Source of the DNA: JAHFJU01 sp964354865
GTDB lineage: Bacteria > Patescibacteriota > Gracilibacteria > UBA1369 > UM-FILTER-53-11
DNA: 17,463 nucleotides
NCBI GenBank assembly: GCA_964354865.1
Contig: CAYHBN010000022.1
Span: 1 to 17,463 of the forward strand
Direction: 5' to 3'
Part shown: positions 1-7,452 of the stretch, piece by piece
Layout: each line of letters starts with the position of its first letter
How positions within the stretch are numbered: position 1 is the first letter of the stretch
Program-made: the position numbers and the translations under genes
The notes under the pieces: model-generated
Seen by the model: only the letters and a program-made list of their open reading frames with translations
Told to the model about the DNA's origin: nothing
Databases searched by the model: none

Positions 1-110
1 ATTGCTGAACATCCTTCGGTACCTACGATATAGTTTCCTTTTGCATCAAAAAATGTGGGGTCTCCAGATTCATCGATGAAGTAGTAGAACTTTTTCTTTA
101 TTGCTGCCAT
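1..110 (-). CDS. DUF3800 domain protein, N-terminal fragment
   Basis: This gene is cut by the left window edge; 36 codons from an ATG at 110 are visible. The N-terminus reads a run of lysines, then FYYFIDESGDPTFF, then a second strand ending IVGTEG. The FIDESGD motif is the hallmark first strand of DUF3800 proteins, a family with an RNase H-like fold that is often found near defence and mobile genes; its aspartate is a presumed catalytic residue. It starts 19 bp after the stop of a small gene on the same strand, so the two may be co-transcribed. The biochemical role of the family is not settled. The family call is fairly safe despite the short fragment because the motif is characteristic. Confidence 0.75.
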   Translation of the reverse strand, partial: MAAIKKKFYYFIDESGDPTFFDAKGNYIVGTEGCSA

Positions 111-129
111 TTACTGGAAGTATACCAAA

Positions 130-324
130 CTAGGTTAGGATTGGCACCAACCCCAGCTCAAAGCTAAACTGCCTCCAGTCAAAGGTTCTGAACGCATCCA
201 GTAGCCCCTGCCAGTCTAACTCTCCACCGTTTGTATCACGTATTTCTTGAGCGGCACCCCATAAATGACGAGGAACGATACCGTGTGAATTGAGTGTGGC
301 TGAGAGAGATGGTGCGGATTTCAT
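130..324 (-). CDS. small protein of unknown function upstream of DUF3800 gene
   Basis: A 64-residue protein from an ATG at 324 to a TAG at 130. I do not recognise it. It is tryptophan-rich for its size (W22, W38, W50), with a basic/hydroxyl N-terminus, a middle part that looks helical, and a hydrophobic C-terminal end. Two things argue it is real. A promoter-like element (TTGCGG, 16 bp, extended -10 TGCTATAAA) ends 7 nt before its ATG, the same geometry as other genes here. It also leads into the DUF3800 gene 19 bp downstream in the same direction. It could be an accessory protein of the DUF3800 gene or a chance reading frame. Confidence 0.5.
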   Translation of the reverse strand: MKSAPSLSATLNSHGIVPRHLWGAAQEIRDTNGGELDWQGLLDAFRTFDWRQFSFELGLVPILT

Positions 325-331
325 GAGGCCA

Positions 332-359
332 TTTATAGCATGTTACAGCAACACCGCAA
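332..359 (-). promoter_or_regulatory. putative promoter of the 64-residue gene
   Basis: On the minus strand, TTGCGG (354-359) is followed after 16 bp by TATAAA (332-337), preceded by TGC, giving an extended -10. The -10 ends 7 nt before the ATG at 324, so the transcript would be leaderless or nearly so. Confidence 0.45.
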
Positions 360-374
360 CCTCAATGGGCGGTA

Positions 375-403
375 TTGACAAATATGGCTGCCTGGTGTTA
401 AAT
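375..403 (+). promoter_or_regulatory. putative promoter of the 272-codon gene
   Basis: A perfect -35 TTGACA (375-380), 17 bp spacer, and TTAAAT (398-403, 4/6 match to TATAAT). The expected transcription start falls near 410, just before the TTG at 411 and the ATG at 417, so the leader is at most a few bases. No Shine-Dalgarno sequence can fit. Confidence 0.6.
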
Positions 404-416
404 CTCTCTCTTGTCT

Positions 417-1229
417 ATGAATACATTAGAAACACCGTCGTTAATAGCGCTCCAAGAACATGCTGAAAATTTGTTGAGCGCAATTTATGAAGAGTATGAC
501 AATATTCCAGTATCCTTGAGGAGTTTAATGGGAAGGTCTTTGAGCTCATTAGATAGATCGATGAGGAATCTTAACTATAAAATGCCTCTGAATGACAGCA
601 TTACAATGGTTCCCAAATGTACAAAAGCATGGGGTCCCTATAATTTAAAAATAGTAGCGTTGATAGATAAATATATGGAAGCAGCATCGTCTGTTAAGAG
701 TGCTGTAGCTCAGAACGAAGTGCCCATTGTAGAAATTATGGTCGTTCAACGAATGCTTCGAAATAGAGTCAGTCAGGTATTGGAATCACTAAAATTGCGT
801 GATGTTAATTATGCTTATGAAATAAGAAGGAAAGATAATCCTGAAGCAAATAAAAGAAGACACATTAATACGATGAAGGATCAAATCCATACTATGATGA
901 ATCGAGTTCTAAAATTATTAACTCAATTAATTGAGGCAGGCGTTTTGTCGGAAAGCGATAATAATTCTCTCAAGTGTGGTTTTGAGAAAGTTCTTGCACA
1001 AAAAACAGATGTTTTATTTTTTCTTGAATTAGTCAAATTCACACCAGAAATAAGTAATTTGCTGCCAGATAATAATGACAATAAGAAGGTTGTAGAATGT
1101 CTTTCATACGCCATAATAACTTTGAAAAATTCAGGTGAACCATCTAGTGAACTGGTTTGTACCGTAAAGGAAAATATTGAAGCGCTTCTTATTCACCTTA
1201 CATCAAAAACGCAACTGCAAGCGGAATAA
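417..1229 (+). CDS. predicted all-helical protein of unknown function
   Basis: A protein of about 270 residues that I do not recognise. It has no signal peptide or membrane segment. Nearly all of it looks helical: alternating charged and hydrophobic stretches, a basic central segment (RRKDNPEANKRRH), then LLTQLIEAGVL and two more amphipathic segments. The start could be TTG at 411 or ATG at 417; ATG is preferred because it is the stronger codon only 6 nt away. The gene is visibly AT-richer than the transporter gene it runs into, resembling the large helicase gene further on, which fits acquired accessory DNA. Its 3' end overlaps the convergent transporter gene by 32 bp. Function is open; an adaptor, antitoxin-like or phage-derived role cannot be separated from sequence alone. 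Confidence 0.75.
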   Translation: MNTLETPSLIALQEHAENLLSAIYEEYDNIPVSLRSLMGRSLSSLDRSMRNLNYKMPLNDSITMVPKCTKAWGPYNLKIVALIDKYMEAASSVKSAVAQNEVPIVEIMVVQRMLRNRVSQVLESLKLRDVNYAYEIRRKDNPEANKRRHINTMKDQIHTMMNRVLKLLTQLIEAGVLSESDNNSLKCGFEKVLAQKTDVLFFLELVKFTPEISNLLPDNNDNKKVVECLSYAIITLKNSGEPSSELVCTVKENIEALLIHLTSKTQLQAE

Positions 1230-2121
1230 CAACGAGTGCCAACATGGTGCTTAGAAATACAACGACTGCGGTTTTTGCTGGTTGCACATTAAAGAGCGTG
1301 GCGAAGGTAACGGTATTTGCTGCAAGGGGAGCCACCGACATGAGAACCATGATTTTATGAATGAGGTCGCTGTATAGATGCAGGTAGGTTTTGTCGAGAA
1401 AAATAACGGAAAGGATTACAGCCGGCCACACCAAAAATTTTGACGTGAAGGCAAGCGAAATAAATTTTTTATCGACGGCTTGAATTGTGACATGTGCGAG
1501 CCCCATGCCAATAATCATCATGCCTAAAAGTGAGTACGCTCCTTTGAATGTTTCGAAAAATACGGCGATAGTTGAGGGCAATTCGAATCCTGAAAAATTA
1601 AGAAGTACACCAAAGAAAAACGCGTAGAGCGCGGGCAACCGAGCGAGTTTTTTTAAACTATCTTTTACGGAGTGTTGTGAGCGCGCGACCATGTAAAAGC
1701 CGAGGGTGTTTTCGTATAGAATAAATCCGAGCGATGCCAAAATTGCGGGGCTCAGCGCTTCGTTGCCAAAGAGCATCAGTGCTACGGGTAAACAAAAATA
1801 GCCGGAGTTGGTGTTGCCGGCAGCAAATCCTAAAATATTATGAGTGTTGTCATTTTCGCCCCAAACTTTTCGAGTCGCCTTCCAAAAAATAAATCCGATT
1901 ATACAACACACGATATAAAAAAGGAGTGGGAGCGAGAGTGTTGCAAGAGTGAGTTCTGCCTTTATTGTTCCGTAAAAAACCACGACCGGCGTAATGGTAT
2001 AAATGAGCAGTTTTCCGATAGTATCTTTTTCCGTTTTCAAAACGCGAACCGCAAAAACACCGAGTGCGATGAGTGCGTAAAGCGGAATTAATTTTGCGAC
2101 GAGTGTAAGAAAAACCTGCAT
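1198..2121 (-). CDS. AEC-family (auxin efflux carrier-like) permease
   Basis: A 307-residue integral membrane protein with about ten hydrophobic segments spread along its length, in the usual size range of the AEC / Mem_trans family (PF03547). The first segment follows the start directly. The central FAAGNTNSGYFCLPVALMLFG stretch matches the conserved Asn/Gly-containing crossover of these carriers. Family members export or exchange organic anions such as malate or malonate, or auxin-like compounds; the substrate here cannot be read from sequence. It is AT-poorer than the genes on either side and looks like a native chromosomal gene between accessory ones. ATG at 2121 is supported by a promoter 6 nt upstream. 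Its 3' end overlaps the convergent helical-protein gene. Confidence 0.85.
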   Translation of the reverse strand: MQVFLTLVAKLIPLYALIALGVFAVRVLKTEKDTIGKLLIYTITPVVVFYGTIKAELTLATLSLPLLFYIVCCIIGFIFWKATRKVWGENDNTHNILGFAAGNTNSGYFCLPVALMLFGNEALSPAILASLGFILYENTLGFYMVARSQHSVKDSLKKLARLPALYAFFFGVLLNFSGFELPSTIAVFFETFKGAYSLLGMMIIGMGLAHVTIQAVDKKFISLAFTSKFLVWPAVILSVIFLDKTYLHLYSDLIHKIMVLMSVAPLAANTVTFATLFNVQPAKTAVVVFLSTMLALVVIPLAVAFLM

Positions 2122-2127
2122 ACGGCA

Positions 2128-2156
2128 ACTCTACTCGAGGGGAGGGAGCATGTCTA
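2128..2156 (-). promoter_or_regulatory. putative promoter of the AEC permease gene
   Basis: On the minus strand, TAGACA (2151-2156), 17 bp spacer, TAGAGT (2128-2133), then six bases and the ATG at 2121. The geometry implies a leaderless transcript. Confidence 0.5.
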
Positions 2157-2161
2157 TGTTC

Positions 2162-2201
2162 TAAATCCACTATTGACGGAATTGATTTTTTATAGCAAAA
2201 T
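2162..2201 (+). promoter_or_regulatory. putative promoter of the repeat-helicase-methyltransferase gene, with shared upstream element
   Basis: ATTGACGGAAT (2172-2182) contains the -35 TTGACG (2173-2178); 17 bp downstream is CAAAAT (2196-2201), a weak -10. TAAATC lies four bases before the ATTGACGGAAT block. The same arrangement (TAAATC, four variable bases, ATTGACGGAAT) recurs at 7446-7466 before the next gene, which suggests both genes respond to the same signal. The leader before the ATG at 2229 would be about 20 nt, with no Shine-Dalgarno. Confidence 0.5.
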
Positions 2202-2228
2202 ACCGTCTTATTGTAATTTTTACTCTTT

Positions 2229-5200
2229 ATGGGTTTGGGTAAGCTACAAGATGAAGTCTCTGAAGAATCAGTTGAATCAAAAGTAATTGATACTGCTCGT
2301 GTTGAACAAATGCGTGAAGCTTATTTGAATTGGGTTGCCGTTCCAGAGGCAGAACGAGGCGGATTTACATCTTATTGGTTACGAAAAAATGGATATGGTG
2401 CGCTCTATAAATGGATAATGAAGTACGAGGTATTAAATGAAATTCTAAAATTGGCTGGAGATGATGTGGCTACTTATTTTGAAAAACATGATCAGGCGGC
2501 CCCGTTAACGATTGCATCTGCCGCCGAAGCGTTAAAGGAAGCCCATGCAATTTGGATTGTTTCACCAGATAAGGATTCAACAAAATTTAATCCTAGTTGG
2601 TTAACTAAACATGGTTATAAAGTTTTAACAGGTTGGTTAGATAAAAAAAAGTGTTGGGATGAGGCACTAAAATTAGCAGGAGAAGTTGTATTAAAAGATT
2701 TTACGACATATCATCGAGAATCTTACTCGTTTGAGATTGCTACGGTGGAGATACTGAGAGCCCATTCGCAGTGGAGTGTGGATAGAGTAATTTCTGATAG
2801 TAAATTTTCTCCTGGTTGGTTAATTAGTAATGGATTTGAAGGTGTTTATTTATGGATGTTAAGGCGAAAAATTTCTGATGAAGTTATTAGTGCATGCGGG
2901 GAAATTGTTTCAAAGGATTTTGAGAAACAGGAACATCATTCTGCTTATACGGTAATTTCTGCATCTCAAAAGATTAAGGCCGCTCATCAAAAATGGAAAA
3001 GTCTCCCTGCAGGCACGCGTGGAATTTTTAACACTAGATGGTTGGAAGAAAATGGTTTTCGTCCTGTTTATGCATGGATGTTAAAAAATAAAAAATTCGA
3101 TGAAGTATTATTGTTAGCAGGTCCTGCGGTGAAAAATGATTTTGAACGAAAAGAACATGCGCAAGCATATACGCTCGAATCAGCAAAATCTGCATTAGAA
3201 AAGGCTCATGCGCAATGGGCAAAAATTTCAGAGTCAGATAGAGGAAAATTCAATCGTATCTGGTTACTAAAAAATGGTTATAGCGGATTAGCTGCTTGGA
3301 TTTACAGGATAAATATTTCCGATGTTTTACTTGGTTTAGTTGATGAAAAAATCTCAGACGATTTCGAGAAACAAGAGACCACAACTGCATATACTGTTAA
3401 TTCTGCTGCAGAAAAATTGAGAGCGGCACATGCAAAATGGAAAAATCTCCCAGAAGACATTCGTGGAATATTTAATGCTAAATGGTTAGAAGAAAATGGT
3501 TTTAGTTATGTTTATGAATGGATAGTACAATCTAAAAAGTTTGATGAAGTATTATTGTTAGCGGGTCCTGCGGTGAAAAATGATTTTGAACGAAAAGAAC
3601 ATGCGCAAGCATATACGCTCGAATCAGCAAAATCTGCATTAGAAAAGGCTCATGCGCAATGGGCAAAAATTTCAGAGTCAGATAGAGGAAAATTCAATCG
3701 TAATTGGTTAATAAAAAACGGTTATAGTGGATTAGCTGCCTGGATTTACAGGACAAAGATTTTCGATGTTTTACTTGATTTAGTTGATGAAAAAATCTCA
3801 GACGCTTTCGAGAAACTAGAAATTACGGCTGCATATACTTTAAATTCAGCTGCAGAAAAATTAAAAGCGGCACATGAGGAATGGAAGTTGATTGATGCTC
3901 AAGAACGCGGCGTATTTAATCAAGGGTGGCTTAATAAAAATGGCTATGCAGGACTTTTCGCTTGGATTCGTCGAAGTGATAAGATGGAAGAAGTTTTTAG
4001 ATTAGTTGGTGAAGAAGCAGCAAACGATTTTAAGATAAGAAAAGTCTCTGAGCCATATAATGAGCAATCGGCTAGTATAGCTTTGCTTAATGCTCATGCA
4101 AAATGGTTTGCAGATGTCAGTGCCGATAGAGGAAGATTCACGTCTTTTTGGCTCACTAGAAATGGTTTTGGTGGGCTGGATAATTGGCTCAACACTGGCG
4201 GAAGATTAGAAACGGTACTTTCTTTAGCCGGTGATGATGTTTCAAGAGATTTTGAAAAACCGTTTAAATCTGCTCCCTATACATATGAAACTGCCAGTGA
4301 GTCACTCAAAAAAGCTTACGAAAGATGGAGTGAAATGCCCGAGGCAGATCGTGGTATTTTTAATTCTAGATGGCTTCAAAAAAATGGTTACCAAGTTATC
4401 TATAAATGGTTTCTTGATCGCGATTTATTTGATCAGGTAATTTCACAGTATCCTGGATATAAGCCTTCTAATGCCGCAAAAATGGCTGTTTTTAACAAGT
4501 ATATTGATTCATTGAGAACGGTTGAAAATCCCGAAAGGGCGTACTTAGATAAAATGCTAAATTTATTTGGTTCTGCGAGATGCGTTGATTTACTCTATAG
4601 ATTTAAGTCGGAATTTTCTGGTATTCCAGTTGAATCCGTAAAAGGCATGATAGGTCAGTATTTAGGTGGATTTGTCTCTGATAGAGGAAAGTTTTCCCCC
4701 GCAGATTTAAGGGATGGCATTCCATTTTTAGCAGAAGCGACATTCAAAGATGGACTTTATGAAACAATAAAAGACCATTGTTTGCAGTCATATTTTTCTG
4801 AAAGAAAAAAAGGATTAGCTCACGACAGTAGTGAAGTTATATACACATATATTGGTGAATTACTCGGCCAAATAGAGGGAATAAACAGCCCAGAGCTGGA
4901 TTCGGTGATAGAAAGAGTAATGTGCTACTACAATTCGGTTTTAAGAGATTTTCATAAGCCAGAGGGCTTTGTAGATAGGCTTGATTCTGATAGGGAATTC
5001 CCCGATATCAATCAGCGTATTAACATGAAGGAGCTGGCAGATAAAAAGCGTTTGCTCATTGCCGATAAAATGGGTTTAGGAAAGAGCGCTTCGGTAATCA
5101 TGGCTAAGGAGTCTTTGAATGTTGATTGTGCATTAGTGATAGCTCCAAGTAATGTAATTGCTACATGGAAGGGATATCTCTCTTCTAAAGATGGAGGGTA

Positions 5201-7409
5201 TTATCAGGAGGGGAAGGAGCCTCGCGTTTTAGTGGTCGGTTCTGTTGAAGATCTTGTTGGTATAACCGCAGATGAATATGATTTTATTTTAATTTCACAG
5301 GAGAGATTAAATGGAAAATATGTTGGATATCTAATGCAAATTGATTGCAAAATGATTGTCGTTGATGAAGTGCATAAGCTAAAAAAGATAGATGGAGTGC
5401 GAGGTAATAATATACTTGAACTGGCTTCTTCGTTAAGTGGCGACGATTCGTATCTTGCGCTTTTGTCTGGAACCCCTGTGCCAAATAAAGTTGAAGATAT
5501 AGCCGTAGTACTCAAACTTTTATATCCAGAAAAATATGCTGATGTTTCTACTCAGACATTAGTATCGCAAATTGTTAATGGTGATGTCGTTGATATACGA
5601 ACTGAACTATTACCACGAATGCAGAGAAAATCTTTAGAAGATGGATTTGAATTGCCACCTTTAACTCAGGAAACAATTGAGTTAGATTTGTCAGATGAAG
5701 AAAAAGAAATCTACGAAGTTCTTCTTGAAGACGATGAATTAACCGCGACTGAGAAAATAAAAATATTGCGTCAATTCCTTATAAATCCTGAACTTCTCGA
5801 GGTAACTCCTGGTCTTGCATCGACTAAAAAAAAGGCCCTCACCAAAGAAGTGCACGATTTTTTCGCACAAAAAAATAAAATGGTTGTATTTGTTAATGAC
5901 TATGTTGAAGGAGTAATACGTGGTGAAGCTTCTGTGCTGCATAATTTACAGGTTCCAACAGGGGTTGAAGTTCGAGTAATCCATGGTGATATCGATTCAC
6001 ATGAAAGAGCGGCAATCCAGGAGGAGTTTAACCATGCAGATAAGAAAATATTGTTAATAGTAAGTGGGCAAACAGCAGATGTAGGTGTCGATTTTTCAGG
6101 TGGAGAAGCGGTACTCCACTATAATGAGCCATGGACCGTATACCAGAAAATGCAACAGTTAGCCCGCGTGCATCGATCAGGTCTCAAAAATCCTGTTGTT
6201 GAAAGTACCTTGATTGTTCGAGGAACTATTGAAGAAGGAATCCACGAATATAAAGATGTAAAATACCGTGCAGTTGAAAAACTGTTGTCAGGAATTCCAC
6301 TTAGTGAGCTGGAGTCCGAATTGCTTGAGAACGATGCACTGTCTTCGTCGGATGATTTATCAGTAAATGCAGATCTTGCAGAATATTATTTCTCTTCGTG
6401 GGATCGAATGATGCAAATGTTTGGCTATGTAAAAGAGATCGGAGAATCAAAATTGAGAAGTTTCTTGAGTGAATATGGTGGCGAGTATGCAGCGTGCTAT
6501 CGCCAACTAGGAGCACGAAGTTATCAGGCGAATGCAAATAGAGTAGTCGGCACCTTGATTAACGACTCTGTTAAAAAACGTGGAGAAAAAGTTGAGGAGA
6601 TCGCTATTTTAGATCTTTGTTCAGGGCCAGAAATGTTAAAAAGGCATAGTGCAAGTGAGTACGCTGATAGGATAGTTAGTGTAGATATAAATAGTGAACA
6701 CTTTGATGGTTCACGTAGTAAGAATTGTATAGTAGCAAGTTCGGCATCATTACCATTTCAAGATGAATCATTTGATTATGTGAATATGTCATTGGCTTTG
6801 CATTACACAAGTTTTGTTCCAAGTAGAGAAAAACTCGAACGATTAAAAGTTTTAATGGAAATAAATCGTGTAACAAAAATCGGAGGGAGAGTCGTTTTGA
6901 ACGGAATTTACAGTCTTGATTTTAAGGATTTTGAGCAAACAAAACTGGCTTTTGAAGAACTTGGTTTCTTTATTGTTGATGAATATTCAGGTGATGCAAA
7001 TTGCGGTAATAGTTATTCATCAAAGGTTATAACTCTCGAAAAAGTTTGGGGTACAGCGCCTGGTGTTTCGGTAGAAGAGATGAGCGAACAGCTAGGAAAA
7101 GACAAACGGGAGGGACTTAAATTCAAAAAGACTGACAAATCTTTAAAAGATTCACGGCGCGTTATAACTGATGTTGTGTTGAAAGATGAACTTTTGAAAA
7201 TAGATCTGAATAAGTCTGATGGTGATATTTTGATTGAGGAGCAGATCATTATTGCTGAGGGAGAAGGCTTAAGGAAAAAGTATAAAGAGGTGAGTGCAAT
7301 TCCTGTAGACGAATTGATTAGTAATGGATTTGTTAGAATTTTAGCTGGAAAAAAATACATTCTCTTCAAGAAACTTCAATCAGGAATGGGTGTAGTAATA
7401 GTTAAATAG
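2229..7409 (+). CDS. 74-residue-repeat / SNF2 helicase / class I methyltransferase fusion protein
   Basis: A 1726-residue multidomain protein. Residues 22-751 are ten tandem repeats of about 74 residues. Residues 752 to about 920 are unassigned. About 925-1360 is a complete SF2/SNF2 motor: Walker A MGLGKS (948-953), DEVH box (1046-1049), SGTP (1080-1083), DVGVDF (1284-1289) and motif VI QQLARVHRSG (1309-1318). About 1440-1605 is a Rossmann methyltransferase with motif I DLCSGP (1462-1467), the acidic strand-2 motif VSVDIN (1483-1488), and LPFQDESFDYVNMSLALHYT. This resembles Methyltransf_11-type enzymes and lacks the (D/N)PP(Y/F) motif of N6-adenine/N4-cytosine DNA methylases. About 120 charged residues follow. 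No nuclease motif is seen. SNF2 motors translocate on double-stranded DNA; the repeats are presumably the recognition part (inference). The gene is AT-rich and probably acquired. The first repeat begins 21 residues after ATG 2229, supporting that start. A defence or chromosome-surveillance role is a hypothesis. Confidence 0.9.
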   Translation: MGLGKLQDEVSEESVESKVIDTARVEQMREAYLNWVAVPEAERGGFTSYWLRKNGYGALYKWIMKYEVLNEILKLAGDDVATYFEKHDQAAPLTIASAAEALKEAHAIWIVSPDKDSTKFNPSWLTKHGYKVLTGWLDKKKCWDEALKLAGEVVLKDFTTYHRESYSFEIATVEILRAHSQWSVDRVISDSKFSPGWLISNGFEGVYLWMLRRKISDEVISACGEIVSKDFEKQEHHSAYTVISASQKIKAAHQKWKSLPAGTRGIFNTRWLEENGFRPVYAWMLKNKKFDEVLLLAGPAVKNDFERKEHAQAYTLESAKSALEKAHAQWAKISESDRGKFNRIWLLKNGYSGLAAWIYRINISDVLLGLVDEKISDDFEKQETTTAYTVNSAAEKLRAAHAKWKNLPEDIRGIFNAKWLEENGFSYVYEWIVQSKKFDEVLLLAGPAVKNDFERKEHAQAYTLESAKSALEKAHAQWAKISESDRGKFNRNWLIKNGYSGLAAWIYRTKIFDVLLDLVDEKISDAFEKLEITAAYTLNSAAEKLKAAHEEWKLIDAQERGVFNQGWLNKNGYAGLFAWIRRSDKMEEVFRLVGEEAANDFKIRKVSEPYNEQSASIALLNAHAKWFADVSADRGRFTSFWLTRNGFGGLDNWLNTGGRLETVLSLAGDDVSRDFEKPFKSAPYTYETASESLKKAYERWSEMPEADRGIFNSRWLQKNGYQVIYKWFLDRDLFDQVISQYPGYKPSNAAKMAVFNKYIDSLRTVENPERAYLDKMLNLFGSARCVDLLYRFKSEFSGIPVESVKGMIGQYLGGFVSDRGKFSPADLRDGIPFLAEATFKDGLYETIKDHCLQSYFSERKKGLAHDSSEVIYTYIGELLGQIEGINSPELDSVIERVMCYYNSVLRDFHKPEGFVDRLDSDREFPDINQRINMKELADKKRLLIADKMGLGKSASVIMAKESLNVDCALVIAPSNVIATWKGYLSSKDGGYYQEGKEPRVLVVGSVEDLVGITADEYDFILISQERLNGKYVGYLMQIDCKMIVVDEVHKLKKIDGVRGNNILELASSLSGDDSYLALLSGTPVPNKVEDIAVVLKLLYPEKYADVSTQTLVSQIVNGDVVDIRTELLPRMQRKSLEDGFELPPLTQETIELDLSDEEKEIYEVLLEDDELTATEKIKILRQFLINPELLEVTPGLASTKKKALTKEVHDFFAQKNKMVVFVNDYVEGVIRGEASVLHNLQVPTGVEVRVIHGDIDSHERAAIQEEFNHADKKILLIVSGQTADVGVDFSGGEAVLHYNEPWTVYQKMQQLARVHRSGLKNPVVESTLIVRGTIEEGIHEYKDVKYRAVEKLLSGIPLSELESELLENDALSSSDDLSVNADLAEYYFSSWDRMMQMFGYVKEIGESKLRSFLSEYGGEYAACYRQLGARSYQANANRVVGTLINDSVKKRGEKVEEIAILDLCSGPEMLKRHSASEYADRIVSVDINSEHFDGSRSKNCIVASSASLPFQDESFDYVNMSLALHYTSFVPSREKLERLKVLMEINRVTKIGGRVVLNGIYSLDFKDFEQTKLAFEELGFFIVDEYSGDANCGNSYSSKVITLEKVWGTAPGVSVEEMSEQLGKDKREGLKFKKTDKSLKDSRRVITDVVLKDELLKIDLNKSDGDILIEEQIIIAEGEGLRKKYKEVSAIPVDELISNGFVRILAGKKYILFKKLQSGMGVVIVK
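3099..3258 (+). repeat. recent duplication, copy 1 (of 3543-3702)
   Basis: These 160 bases recur 444 bp downstream with a single difference (A at 3119, G at 3563). 444 bp is exactly two 222-bp repeat units, so a two-unit block was duplicated within the repeat array. Similarity continues at a lower level on both sides. Confidence 0.95.
3543..3702 (+). repeat. recent duplication, copy 2 (of 3099-3258)
   Basis: Second copy of the 160-base block, one mismatch from the first. Divergence resumes at 3703, where A replaces T. It lies in frame in the repeat array and encodes the end of unit 6 and the start of unit 7. Confidence 0.95.
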
Positions 7410-7452
7410 ATTTATAAATGATACGAGGGGAAAATCCCCTTTCCATAAATCT
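7408..7452 (+). terminator. putative hairpin between helicase-methyltransferase gene and downstream gene
   Basis: AGGGGA and TCCCCT form a 6-bp stem around AAA (7426-7440). Outside it, AGATTTAT (7408-7415) pairs with ATAAATCT (7445-7452), giving an interrupted longer stem that starts inside the TAG stop codon. There is only a short T run after the inner stem (TTTCC), so it may terminate weakly or instead protect the mRNA end. The downstream gene has its own promoter overlapping the far arm. Confidence 0.4.

Larger units (their letters stand above)
2292..4473 (+). repeat. ten tandem ~222-bp coding repeats (74-residue units)
   Basis: Repeat units begin at residues 22, 96, 171, 244, 318, 392, 466, 540, 614 and 688. 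From the fourth unit on the period is exactly 74. Each unit has a helix ending H/Y-x-x-W, a loop usually with RG-x-F, then WL-x-x-NG(Y/F)-x-x-(L/V)-x-x-W(I/L/M), a variable patch, (D/E)xx(L/V/I) around LAG, and usually DFEK or DFER. The three residues before WL vary strongly between units (TSY, NPS, SPG, NTR, NRI, NAK, NRN, NQG, TSF, NSR), as do those after the second Trp. A constant scaffold with variable surface positions is the signature of modular binding repeats. The family is not one I can name; it has the look of small helix-turn-helix units. Confidence 0.9.

Noticed and set aside
2229..2246. MGLGK at the very N-terminus of the large protein, matching the Walker A motif MGLGKS at residue 948
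   Set aside because: It lacks the preceding hydrophobic strand and the rest of a motor domain, and the GK is followed by LQ rather than S/T; most likely coincidence.
2643..2650. A8 run (and another near 5826) as phase-variation sites in the large gene
   Set aside because: Both encode lysine runs in frame in an AT-rich gene; length 8 is modest and nothing indicates slippage.
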